From Cepaea nemoralis (lineage: Eukaryota > Mollusca > Gastropoda > Stylommatophora > Helicidae): DNA of 64,000 nt. Below are positions 54,674 to 64,000 of the stretch, in pieces (within the stretch, counting starts at the first letter, position 1; every line of letters begins with the position of its first letter). The DNA lies in the NCBI GenBank assembly GCA_014155875.1, contig JACEFZ010027747.1, positions 124,001-188,000 on the forward strand, read 5' to 3'. Under the pieces are notes generated by a model, which did no database searches, was not told where the DNA came from, and saw only the letters and a program-made list of their open reading frames with translations. A program made the position numbers and the translations under genes.

Positions 54674-57600
54674 TAGTTAGTTAGTTAGTTAGTCGACAGA
54701 TCATCCTCGTTGCACATCGGACCATTCAGTCCATAAGTGCTCGGATCCCCTCCTCAGCAAATCCCGCAGCGTGTAGCGGCTAACGACGCCAGTTCTGTGT
54801 TGGTTTATCAATCTTCTTTGGCTTCCTGCGTAGTGTTCTTGTTTGGCCACCCCTCTTTTAATTTGCTGCTCTCGCAGTCTGGCCATTGTTGTAGATTCAC
54901 AGTCATCACTTGGTTCTTGCAAAAGTCTCACTTCTCGTAGAGCATTCAGAATGTCAGCCTGGTCCATGGCGCGTCCGCCCTCAACAGTAGCCTCACCTGC
55001 GAGCTTGTCAGCCCGCTCATTTCCTTGTACTCCCGCATGCCCTGGCACGAAGATGAAACTAATCTTTGCCAGCCGAGACCGCTTCAGAGGCAGCAACCAT
55101 TCTCTTCGGATCGACCCCTCCTCTATCCTCTTGATCATGTTCATTGAGTCGCTAAGGAAACAAGCCCTAGTGAATGTCTGTGTCTCGAGCCATGTTATTG
55201 CTTTACTTACTGCCATGACTTCCATGGTCAGGCTACTTGTGGTTTCAGTGAAAGCACCAGAGTCCTCCTTCACAATTCTCCCTCCGGCCCGAGCTGTAAA
55301 GGCCCATGAGCTTCTCACATGTCGGACGACCGACCCATCTGTGTAGATGACCGCGTCACTGTCTAGCGAATTCTCGAAAATCAACGCTTGTACTTCAGCC
55401 TCAACAGCAGCCGGATTTTCTTGTCTGCATTTTCTATCTAGTTGGATGTAAACTGAAAAGGATGTGCAGAAGTCTGTTGGCACTTGCACCCACTCCTCGC
55501 CAGGTTCTAAGTCCTCAAGTGAACACACCTGTTGAAGAATGTCCTCGGCTTGACCCATCCACGACCGTCCTCTTTTTAACCTGCTGCCCTTCACCTTCCT
55601 AATTTCACTATGCAGTGGATGCTGTGTGTTTGCGTTAATTCTGAGGTAGGCACGTGCCCTGCAAACTTGCATTCTCTCTTCAATGGTTGGAAAATCAAGA
55701 AGGTAGCGCATCGCCCTGCATGCTGTATCTCTTGTACATCCAAGAATAATGCGCATAGCTTCATTCTGTATCCTTTCCATCCTTTCTATCTGCTTATGGC
55801 TGACAGTCAGGATTGCCATTGCATACTCCAAAACAGACATGACCAGCCCCTCGTACAGAAGACATAGATGGCGCTGCTCACAGTTTGCTGCCGCCATCAC
55901 CCGCATCGCTGCCAAACCCCGCTTGGCCTTTGTTATCACCTGGTCTATGTGCACATTATAAGCAAGGCTTCGATCAAACCGTATCCCCAGGTAATTCATT
56001 GCCTGCGTTCTTTCCACCGTCTCTGAACACAGCATTACAGTTGGTGTTGGATTGTTGACAATATGATTATTCAACGAGAACCAAGTCACTGTTGCCTTTG
56101 TTGGGTTGACCTTTGCCCCAGCTTCATCACACCAAGTACTTATGCGATTGAGTTCGGTTTGTAGTTCCACAGCAACCTCCTCTCTATCCTTACCCTGACG
56201 ATACACTAAAACATCATCGGCATATGACAATGTCCTGCCAGGTCCAGTGATCTGCTCACTGGTGATTCTCACTGTGTAGGCGTTGAACAGTACCGGAGAT
56301 AATGGTGATCCCTGTGGTAGGCCAGGATATATTGTTGTTGGTTCCGAAGTCCAACTGCCACATCTAAAAACTACTTTCCGTTGGAAGAGAGCTGCAGCGA
56401 TCCAACTAAGGAGGAATGGACTTACGTTTAGTTCAAGAAGCTGAAACATTAAAAAATCCAGTGGTACTCTGTTGTATGCGTCCTCAAGATCAATCGCTGC
56501 AGCAACGGTTTCAGTGCCTGAGTGGAAACCTTCATAGACATCGTGGGCAAAGACTGCTGCATTGGTCCAGGTTTCTCTTTTTGGACGGTACCCACCCAGG
56601 GTAGGTGGGAAAACACCTTGCCTCTCTAGTTGGCTTGATATTTTCCTGGCAATTACCTTCTCCAGCAGCTTGCCTATTGTATTCTGCATGGTTATAATTC
56701 GATATCCCTGAATTTTCTTGTGGTCTTTGTCAGGCTTCGGCAAGGGAATCAGATAGCTGTGTAACCATTCCTCCTTGATGCTAGCACTCCCTATACTGTT
56801 GTTGTACATGTCTGCTAGTTTCTCTAGCTCATTGTCGGTACACCTATTTATGTCGTCGTATCTTATGCCATCAGGACCTGGAGCACTGTTTTTTGATCGT
56901 CGAAGCACAGCCTTGATTTCTTTCACTGTCACTGTGTCTTCATCCGAAGTGTTCTGGGCCTTGCATCTGTCTGAGGTGACCTCCTTGGCCAGATTCCGGC
57001 CTCCCATGTCTGTCTGGTTGCTCTGCTCAAGGTAGCGTTCAAAGAGGGCTTTGCCCTTGTCCTCGTCAGTCCTCTGCCAGATGAGGTCAGCACCTTGGAA
57101 GTCAGAAATGCTCTTATTCTTGACTACACCACTCATGCTTTTATGTAGTCGCCAGAACAATTTCAGTGACTTGTCTGTGCTTACTCTTTGACACACCTCT
57201 GCCCATTTTTCGCTTTTAACCACCGTGACCAGTTTTTTGAAATAGCTTACTTTTGTGTGCATCTCTCTTTCTAAGTGCAAGCAGGGACTAGGATGACCAG
57301 CTCTGTTCTTCTTGGCATTTTGCCATCTCCTTACAGCACTACGCTTATCCACCCAAGCCTTCTCCACCTCGAAACTCCACCACGGTGGCTGCTCCCAGCT
57401 TTTTTTCCTTTTCTTCCTGCCCTGAAACGTTCTGCGCTTGTCACGTCTTATTTTACTCACCACATCTTGCCCTGTACTGTCATACTGGAACGTCTTTACC
57501 TTTAGCTTGTGCTGCCTGGTTCTGCCTTTCTCCACCAATATGCTGCATGGGTGGTGGTCGCTGCCATGGTGTCCTAGGACACCCCATCTACACACTGTAG

Positions 57601-58551
57601 TGAGTGAAGGTGAAACTAGCGCCAGATCAATAGCACTGTCCTCATCGCCTGGACGGCTTGCTGTCCTGGTGACACAGCCACTGTTGATACAAACCAGGTC
57701 GATGGTTTCCAGTGCAGTCTCGAGCTCCTCCCCTTGTGTATTGGAGGAAGTGTTTCCCCATGATCTGCCTTTAGCGTTGAAGTCACCACAGAAAATAACA
57801 TTTCTCTCGTGGCCTAATATGCCACTTAAGCACTGCCACTTCTGGGCGTCCACACTCGCATTGCGGGCATAAACATTAACCAACACGAATGGTATACTGG
57901 AATGAACTCTCAACGCCTGTATTTGTATATCGTCACTGTTCCAACTGGACATGTCTAGCTCTGACGCCACCATGCTGTCGCGAACGAGAATCGCCGTTCC
58001 CAGATGTCGTCTGTTATAGAAACATTTGAAGCCGGCAATTCGGAGTAGCTGATCGCCCAGTCTCGTCTCCTGGAGTGCTACAATGTCGTTCCTGTAAACT
58101 AGGGTTTCTAAAATAGAGCCCCGTTGTTTTACACTGGCACAGTTCCAATATAGAATACGGATGTTCCTGAGTCCTAGACGGTGACACTTGAGTCTAAAAC
58201 GTCTCAAGCCACCGCGCTTACCTGGCTTCTTTTTCCCTGCGCGGCTACCACGCCGCTTCGGTATGTTGACTGCTGATCGTTCGGAAAACACACGTTGTTC
58301 CGCCATGTTGAAAAAACGTAAACACAGACTTTTGATTGAGAACCACACACGCTGCTGAAAATTCACTCAAGGATGGCTTCGCTCGATGCACGAACTCCGT
58401 AGCACCCGCGCAGATCTTGAGTAGAAGCTCCTGGTTTTACATCCTGGCACACCAATTACACGCAAGAAATGAATAAATCCATCCCTTACGCGAAAAAGTT
58501 AACGAACACAAAACAACACGACCGTCCGTCGCCATCTTGAAACTGGAAACC
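54674..58551 (-). mobile_element. Full-length I/ingi-like non-LTR retrotransposon, 3878 bp, perfect TSD
   Basis: Flanked by CAGTCAACAGCATGC at 54659-54673 and 58552-58566, a perfect 15-bp duplication. The 5' end (right) is the start GGTTTCCAGTTTCAAGATGG, followed by a 185-nt 5' UTR carrying GCTACGGAGTTCGTGC (58388-58403, complement). One ORF follows, then a 3' UTR of only 27 nt including a (CTAA)5 tail. There is no ORF1. Perfect duplication and an intact ORF indicate a young, possibly active copy. Confidence 0.95.
54701..58366 (-). CDS. LINE polyprotein: endonuclease, reverse transcriptase, RNase H (1221 aa)
   Basis: Replication protein of an I/ingi-type retrotransposon. It would nick nuclear DNA, prime reverse transcription of its RNA at the nick and remove RNA with RNase H. 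A basic N-terminus (36-63) precedes an AP-type endonuclease (66-275) with N75, E100 (LQETRL), D195/N197 (GDFNAK), SAIDLALVS and SDHH (269-272). The RT (about 490-775) has APGPDGI, motif A D626 in AAIDLEDAYNRV, GLPQGSPLSPVLFN and YADD (715-718). RNase H (about 1004-1125) has D1010 (YTDGS), E1049, D1073 (SDS), H1110 and D1120. No stop or frameshift. The first AUG is at 58366, but the start may be Met21 (58306), whose context is conserved in the short derivative. No CCHC finger was seen. It ends EHLWTEWSDVQRG, coded by the sequence shared with the SINE tail. The clade assignment is by domain order only. Confidence 0.96.
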   Translation of the reverse strand: MNFQQRVWFSIKSLCLRFFNMAEQRVFSERSAVNIPKRRGSRAGKKKPGKRGGLRRFRLKCHRLGLRNIRILYWNCASVKQRGSILETLVYRNDIVALQETRLGDQLLRIAGFKCFYNRRHLGTAILVRDSMVASELDMSSWNSDDIQIQALRVHSSIPFVLVNVYARNASVDAQKWQCLSGILGHERNVIFCGDFNAKGRSWGNTSSNTQGEELETALETIDLVCINSGCVTRTASRPGDEDSAIDLALVSPSLTTVCRWGVLGHHGSDHHPCSILVEKGRTRQHKLKVKTFQYDSTGQDVVSKIRRDKRRTFQGRKKRKKSWEQPPWWSFEVEKAWVDKRSAVRRWQNAKKNRAGHPSPCLHLEREMHTKVSYFKKLVTVVKSEKWAEVCQRVSTDKSLKLFWRLHKSMSGVVKNKSISDFQGADLIWQRTDEDKGKALFERYLEQSNQTDMGGRNLAKEVTSDRCKAQNTSDEDTVTVKEIKAVLRRSKNSAPGPDGIRYDDINRCTDNELEKLADMYNNSIGSASIKEEWLHSYLIPLPKPDKDHKKIQGYRIITMQNTIGKLLEKVIARKISSQLERQGVFPPTLGGYRPKRETWTNAAVFAHDVYEGFHSGTETVAAAIDLEDAYNRVPLDFLMFQLLELNVSPFLLSWIAAALFQRKVVFRCGSWTSEPTTIYPGLPQGSPLSPVLFNAYTVRITSEQITGPGRTLSYADDVLVYRQGKDREEVAVELQTELNRISTWCDEAGAKVNPTKATVTWFSLNNHIVNNPTPTVMLCSETVERTQAMNYLGIRFDRSLAYNVHIDQVITKAKRGLAAMRVMAAANCEQRHLCLLYEGLVMSVLEYAMAILTVSHKQIERMERIQNEAMRIILGCTRDTACRAMRYLLDFPTIEERMQVCRARAYLRINANTQHPLHSEIRKVKGSRLKRGRSWMGQAEDILQQVCSLEDLEPGEEWVQVPTDFCTSFSVYIQLDRKCRQENPAAVEAEVQALIFENSLDSDAVIYTDGSVVRHVRSSWAFTARAGGRIVKEDSGAFTETTSSLTMEVMAVSKAITWLETQTFTRACFLSDSMNMIKRIEEGSIRREWLLPLKRSRLAKISFIFVPGHAGVQGNERADKLAGEATVEGGRAMDQADILNALREVRLLQEPSDDCESTTMARLREQQIKRGVAKQEHYAGSQRRLINQHRTGVVSRYTLRDLLRRGSEHLWTEWSDVQRG

Positions 58552-58566
58552 CAGTCAACAGCATGC
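58552..58566. repeat. Target-site duplication, right copy
   Basis: CAGTCAACAGCATGC, identical to 54659-54673. Confidence 0.97.
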
Positions 58567-58812
58567 ACCTGTATTCAATCATCACTGTAGGACAGTTGCT
58601 TCCCGAACAAGGCAATCGTCCGTCCCAGCAATGGCTGCCGTCAGGTCTCTTGGAGAGTATAGATAGCAGAAGTCATCCTAGACACAATTGACCTGGTTTG
58701 TCGCTGTATGACGGGCACATGGTGCCAACATCGCATCAGCAGTATCTCCACATGGCATGACTTGTACAGTATGTACATTTATATTGATGAACACTCTTGA
58801 AATGCACTAGAC
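58567..58812. other. No recognised feature
   Basis: Unique-looking spacer between the LINE and the hAT-type remnant. Confidence 0.5.
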
Positions 58813-59125
58813 CAGTGGTTCTCAACATTTTTGGGCCCATACACCCCTTTACCATATGTTCAGAAAGTCATTTCCCCTCAACTTTCGAATTTCCTCCACA
58901 TAAACCCCCCCTCCCCCCCCACCCATACACAGTATACATAAAAATAGAAGCTAAATTTAATAACACATGCTATAACAAGTCTAGATATCTACATAAAATG
59001 TGTTTACTTACGTTATAAAACGAATTTCATTAGGGTAAGAAGTACAGAACCGTAAAATTTAGAGGGAAAAACAATATTAAGTAACAGGTTCTTGTATTAA
59101 TGCGATCTTGAAGTAATCTTAATTC
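58813..59125. mobile_element. hAT-type MITE, truncated, inverted relative of 51.1 kb
   Basis: Left end CAGTGGTTCTCAACATTTTT, then CCATATGTTCAGAAAGTCAT, a C-rich run, ACGTTATAAAACGAATTTCATTA and CAGAACCGTAAAATTTAGAGG, which match the reverse complement of 51129-51523 in order. The opposite inverted repeat is missing. Confidence 0.88.
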
Positions 59126-59189
59126 TATTTTTCAAGGCTCTTGTGATTGCAATACTCTGTCAATCGTATAATGCTTACTTTACATGCCG

Positions 59190-59730
59190 CGATATGTGGC
59201 TTCTACACTAAGTGCTAAGATATGTGGCTGCCACACTAAATTCTAAAATATAGAGCTGGTACACTAAATGCCAAGATATGTGGCTTCTACACTAAGTGCT
59301 AAGATATGTGGCTGCCACACTAAATTCTAAAATATAGAGCTGGTACACTAAATGCCAAGATATGTGGCTTCTACACTAAATGCCAAGATATGTGGCTTCT
59401 ACACTAAGTGCTAAGATATGTGGCTGCCACACTAAATTCTAAAATATAGAGCTGGTACACTAAATGCCAAGATATGTGGCTTCTACACTAAATGCCAAGA
59501 TATGTGGCTTCTACACTAAGTATCAAGATATGTGGCTTCTACACAAAGTGTCAAGATATGTGGCTTTTACACTAAATGCAAAGATATGTGGCTTCTATAC
59601 TAAATGCAAAGATATGTGGCTTCTACACTAAGTGTCAAGATATGTGGCTGCCCACACGTAGTGTCACGATATGTGGCTGCCCACACGTAGTGTCGCGATA
59701 TGTGGCTGCCCACACGTAGTGTCGCGATCT
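59190..59730. repeat. 28-bp minisatellite with 84-bp higher-order unit
   Basis: Unit AAGATATGTGGCTTCTACAC followed by TAAATGCC. A three-unit block (GGCTTCTACACTAAGTGCTA, GGCTGCCACACTAAATTC, AGAGCTGGTACACTAAATGC) recurs as a higher-order repeat in 59210-59460. The right end switches to TGCCCACACGTAGTGTC variants. Confidence 0.95.
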
Positions 59731-60774
59731 GCTAACCATTTCCTGTGACAGGCAGTAATCTAGGAGTTAAATAACCATTTCACATAAACAAAGCGCTCAG
59801 ACACATATTAACAGCTATAGAAAGATGCATAATCGATTAAATCCGCCTATCAGCGGAGCACAACTGTGGACAGATTAAGTCAAGGACAGGAAGACAAGAA
59901 GCTAGGGAGATGTGACATGAACAAAGTCGATATCTTTAACTCCTCGGCCTGGTATAAGTAGGTTTGTTAGGACGGACTATTTCGCAACTTATGGAGCTCA
60001 GCTTTAGGTTATAATCTCAGTGGATATCGGGTGCTGTTTTATGGCTGCCATCTGATTCTTGTTACATGAAGTTATCGATGCCATGACGTGTGAACTTAAT
60101 ACTGCCAGACCTTTGAAATGTGTTTATGAGATAATTATGAGTCATGTCCTATGTCTTTCTGGCGGGGACGGCTGTTTACACGAGTGTGGAGAAATTCGAT
60201 ATCTCAAAGTGGGCACGAGGCGCGAACAGGAAACACAAATACAACGGACAAGTAATGACTATTGTGTGAGGTCAAAGAATTGCAGTATATTTACTTTCGT
60301 TAAAAAGTGGGAATGATTTTCATTGTTGCGCTATCTGTTGAGCTTGTTCATTCATATTTCTTCCGTTCCATAGATTTATTTGACGGATATCAGGGCGCGG
60401 CGATGGATCCGTACATTTGTGAGAATGGTGTATATATTTTATGTGTAATATTTAATGTGTCTATGTCACTGTATTATTCAGTATACCATTCTCCGCTGTT
60501 CATAGGCTGAAGACCGCCGATTCTGCTGGATGAGATGATTCGCAGCCGTGTGCTTTAGTGTTGGCATTGTGACAGATCGCAGCACCGATGTTTAGTGTCA
60601 CATGAATACATTGACTGATGTTAGCACTAGCAAAGTTTAGTTTCGGGACAGCGGGGCCGAAAAGCTAAGACCGCTCGTTACTAAACTTATTGTGCGTTGA
60701 CAGCGAGTTGTGAGTTCATTTCCTACATTGGTCAATGGGACCTACACGTTGACTTGTCGTTCAGAAAGATTTGG
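59731..60774. other. No firm feature; weak tRNA-like stretch
   Basis: 60651-60732 has GGGGCCGAAAAGCTAAGACC and GTGAGTTCATTTCC, a degenerate tRNA or SINE head. Nothing else. Confidence 0.45.
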
Positions 60775-60920
60775 TGGTGTTCACATCACTGTGATTTAGT
60801 TTAACATGGGAAGACTGAGTGTGTTCACGTCACTGTGATTTAGTTTAACAAGGGAAGACTGGGTGGTGTTCACATCACTGTGGTTTAGATTAACATGGGA
60901 AGACTGGGTGGTGTTACCTA
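60775..60920. repeat. Roughly 45-bp tandem repeat, 3 copies
   Basis: Units GTGTTCACATCACTGTGATT followed by TAGTTTAACATGGGAAGACT. A CT-rich tract follows (60925-60980). Confidence 0.9.
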
Positions 60921-61179
60921 AATCTCTCTCTCCCCCTCTCTTTCTCCCCGCCTCTCCCTCTCGCATTCTCTCTCCCTCTGCCTGTGCATGTATGCGCGCG
61001 TGTTTGTCTCTCTGCCTGACATCCTCTCATAGACACCCACTTCTGAATATGGCAGGTAGCACGCGTGGATCCAAAGACACCCAGCTGGGGTGAGTTAACA
61101 CCATATGTATAGTGCTGACTTCTGACTTAGGCAGACCCATGCAGTGACGGGTACCAGCTGGCCCGTTGGCAACTGGGTC

Positions 61180-61325
61180 CTGAGCGGCCCTGATGAAGTG
61201 GGTTCCGAGCGGCCCTGTTGAAGTGAGCCCTGAGCGGCCCTGGTGAAGTGGGTTCCTAGCGGCCCTGATGAAGTGGGCCCTGAGCGGCCCTGGTGAAGTG
61301 GGCCCTGTGCGGCCTTGATGAAGTG
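61180..61325. repeat. 25-bp minisatellite, about 6 copies
   Basis: Unit GCGGCCCTGATGAAGTGGGC followed by CCTGA. Confidence 0.95.
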
Positions 61326-61349
61326 AGCCCCTGAAACATTAGACCATAT

Positions 61350-61585
61350 CTTACACGTGCTGACTGATTCAGTGCCGAGAGGTTATACATCGCCAAATGT
61401 GACTTCCCATTTGGACGGAAGGGCGATACTTGGGTCACCGTGTTATTTGGTTTGTTTCTCGGCGTCATCCATAATTTTAAATCTAAGTGAACGGAATTGT
61501 ACATTATAAAATGTGATCATTTGATTGTGCACCAAGTTTGTCCAAACTTACTCTTTGTTTGGTACTGAATCAGTTAATGTCATTT
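61350..61585 (-). pseudogene. LINE fragment, same family as 11.9-13.0 kb
   Basis: The reverse complement matches 12070-12245: CTGATTCAGTACCAAACA, CAATCAAATGATCA and TATCGCCCTTCCGTCCAAAT with GGGAAGTCACATTTGG. It covers the segment just after RNase H; no catalytic motif is present. Confidence 0.72.
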
Positions 61586-61804
61586 TAGTAGCTTTGTCAC
61601 CTAGCAACCAATATGCTTATATCCATCCGCCACCGTTCATATGTATTATATATTGTCTGGGGGTCTGTACTTCAATGGGATGTGTTGTTAACTGTTTTTG
61701 ATTTTGCATTTGAATATTTCATTTGATTTTCTCGCGTTGTCTGACACAGTTCTTAACTTGTTCTACGAGAAGTTTCCATAGCAGAATGTGTATGGACAAC
61801 TTCA

Positions 61805-62145
61805 GAGGTGGAATTACGTGTGGAGGGTATATTTTCACAGCATAATCAACGTGTCCCTAGGGACACTACTCATAGTGGAATTAACATATTCAGTGCATTT
61901 TTCATAGTTGAATTAACGTGTTTGGATGCATTTTTTCATAGTGGAATTAATGTGTTTAGGAGCATTATTCATACTGGAAGTAGTGCATTTAAGGGCATTA
62001 TAGGGAGTGGAATTAACGAGGTTTGGGACATTATTCACGCAATAATTAACGTGTGTAGGTACATTTATCATGGTGGAATTAACGTGTCTAGTAACATATT
62101 TCATGGTAAAATTAACCTGTTCAGTGTCATTTTCCACAGTGGCTA
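61805..62145. repeat. 33-bp minisatellite, about 10 copies
   Basis: Units TGGAATTAACGTGTTTAGGA followed by GCATTATTCATAG; the eleven-codon period opens a plus frame (FHSGINVFRSI-like repeats) that I do not call a gene. Confidence 0.93.
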
Positions 62146-62194
62146 ATGTCCTCTCATGATCATTTATTTTCTGGGCTCGATATCGAATTAACAC

Positions 62195-62195
62195 A

Positions 62196-62249
<54 letters not shown>

Positions 62250-62280
62250 CTAGAGATAGAGAGAGAGAGGGAGGGAGTGA

Positions 62281-62318
<38 letters not shown>
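62195..62318. repeat. (CA)n(GA)n compound microsatellite
   Basis: CA tract to about 62246, then GA-rich tract. Confidence 0.97.
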
Positions 62319-62321
<3 letters not shown>

Positions 62322-63284
62322 ATCTTTATTAAATCTTACCAGCATCTAACTCGCTAGTAACAAACCCTGTAGGTGAGCCGGTTGTCGCGTCCATCTCTCA
62401 TCCTGGTATCTATCTCGTCACAAAGCCGTCACAGTATGACGTCATATATCACAACAGCAACTTCCGCCACCAGCAGTCACACAAATACGATTCCGGTGAC
62501 GTCAACGGCGCGAGATTCCGGCATTAAGTAGTGCGCAATACACACACATCTGGGAGCTGGGATTTGCTGGCGGAGTCCTATAGAACTGCGGTATGCGTCT
62601 GTGACTGGACGAGGCTCATTATAGATTACAATGTTAACATTTACTGACAAAATAACCTGAAGGTGGTAAATCCCCAGCAATCATGGTGTGGTGTATTAGA
62701 CGTCTGGCGATGTCGGATAAGTGCCATTAAACTAGAAACAGCGTTACATATGTTGCTCACTTTAAACTCCATCAACATGTAAATACAGAAGAAAGTAGGA
62801 CAAATACGCCATTGGACATGTTATATGTCATAATGAGAAACCGTGCCCAGGAAAGGAATGTGTATATCATGAGTGGTTCTATAAGTGGAGTCTCACTAAT
62901 GCTGTGGGATTGGTGCACAGTGCGAAGACTGGAGCAGTTTTTGTAGTTATGTGCAATGAATTTTCTGCTTGATAAACAACAAACGGAAGGATCAAAGACC
63001 GAGGAAGAGCTGACGTCATTTAAATGTGAGAGATACATCCATGGGTATTGAGAGGCTTGATTTGAAGCCATATGAAACATGGGGAAATAAGAGAGCAGAC
63101 TAGGATAATAAATACACCGAAAGCTGTGCTAACGTAGGGAGAAAACCAGGCTTAGCAAAAAATCTTGGTGTAGGGAATCACGGCAGTCGACCGGGCTGTC
63201 CTCTCTAGAGATGCTCCAAATACGGCAATTCTTGGCCAAGGCTCACAGCATGGGTGGTTGAGTGGGCTTTGCTTTCACAAGATG
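62319..63284. other. No recognised feature
   Basis: Nothing supported. Confidence 0.6.
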
Positions 63285-63580
63285 TTACAAGTGCAACTCT
63301 CACATTAACGCTAGTTCCAAGTGCACCCCTCATATCAGCAATAGTTCCTAGCCCAACCCTCACATCAGAGCTAGTTTCAAGTGCAACCCTCACATCAGAG
63401 CTAGTTTCTAGTCCAACCCTCACACCAGAGCTAGTTCCTAGTCCAACCCTCACATCAGAGCTAGTTCCAAGTGCAACCCTCACATCAGAGCTATTTCGAA
63501 ATGCAACTCTCACATCACAGCTAGTTCCTAGTCCAACCCTCACATCACAGCTAGTTCATAGTCTAACCCTCACATCAGAG
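63285..63580. repeat. 30-bp minisatellite, about 10 copies
   Basis: Unit AACCCTCACATCAGAGCTAG followed by TTCCTAGTCC; both strands have repeat-driven open frames. Confidence 0.96.
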
Positions 63581-64000
63581 CTAATGGACTAGGTTTTCCT
63601 TTCACAACATGAGCTAAATACTTCACTTCTTGTCAGGGCAGAATTCGACTTCACCATTACCCTTAACCCGTTCAACCTCAAGGAGAAGTTATAGTTAGGA
63701 TCCATCACCGGATCAGAATGATAGTCCTGTGACTAGACAGCCACCAAAGCAGCTGAATATGGTTTTATCCTCACAGTCTTATCAATCCGAAGGTGATTGT
63801 TGTCCACATGGGGTAATGGACGGGGAGTGCAGTAAGTATCAGGGCAGAAGTACTTATTGTTTCTCTAATGTTAACAGTGCAGGTTATATCTCGCTGTTTA
63901 TATAATCTTGTTTTCAAAATTGTTTGTCGTCTGTAGCAGGTTGCCTGTCTTCGATTTAGCGGTCATACACGCTTGGCACTCATATCACAACACTATGTTA
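63581..64000. other. No recognised feature
   Basis: Nothing supported up to the window end. Confidence 0.6.

Noticed and set aside
57438..57872. Plus-strand frames opposite the LINE ORF (up to 167 codons in 54737-57872)
   Set aside because: Antisense shadows of the intact minus-strand LINE coding sequence.
60651..60732. tRNA-like head of a further SINE
   Set aside because: Both promoter boxes are degenerate and no second copy was seen, so it stays a note.

Overview
This window looks like a repeat-dominated intergenic region of a large invertebrate (metazoan) genome. A mollusc, probably a gastropod, is my best guess, but it is an inference from the style of the repeats: many tRNA-derived SINEs, RNase H-bearing LINEs, mariner and hAT debris, and dozens of minisatellites. 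I find no host protein-coding gene, no rRNA and no convincing functional tRNA. Almost every open frame is either a tandem repeat read through or a piece of a transposable element.

The one intact gene is the single ORF (54701-58366, minus) of a full-length, recently inserted I/ingi-like non-LTR retrotransposon (54674-58551). It carries AP-type endonuclease, reverse transcriptase and RNase H domains with the catalytic residues in place, and it is flanked by a perfect 15-bp target-site duplication. About 300 bp to its left lies a 468-bp element (53879-54346, minus) made only of the two ends of the same LINE, with its own 14-bp duplication (one mismatch). It resembles the trypanosome pair ingi/RIME. 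Two tRNA-headed SINE families in the window (2494-2735 and 40071-40310; 25046-25439) share a 16-mer with the 5' UTR of this LINE and a 3' tail with its 3' end. LINE, internally deleted LINE and SINE therefore look like one connected mobilisation system, which I regard as the most interesting content here.

Layout. 0-7.2 kb: 42/49-bp and 43-bp minisatellites, SINEs, and a LINE remnant whose C-terminal coding piece became a 57-bp array. 8.2-9.5 kb: mariner transposase pseudogene split by an inverted SINE pair. 10.2-16.9 kb: minisatellites, a LINE 3' end with an internal 95-bp triplication, and another LINE inserted inside a 40-bp array. 17-22.4 kb: GA repeat, 5'-inverted SINE, LINE and mariner ends, 27-bp arrays, and a LINE ORF1 (Gag-like) pseudogene. 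23.5-29 kb: SINEs, and a 1.7-kb G-rich tract bracketed by two parts of a 32-bp array. 29-39 kb: minisatellites and LINE fragments. 40-50.5 kb: SINEs, microsatellites, a 41-bp array, several LINE fragments, an inverted-repeat element with a tRNA-Asp-like insert, and a 30-bp array hit by two SINEs. 51-64 kb: two related hAT-type MITEs, the LINE pair, and 28-, 25-, 33- and 30-bp arrays.

Nothing here forms an operon or pathway. The functional relationship visible is parasitic: the LINE supplies the enzymes, and SINEs and the deletion derivative share its end sequences. Insertions fall repeatedly inside minisatellites. SINE family letters used below are my own labels.
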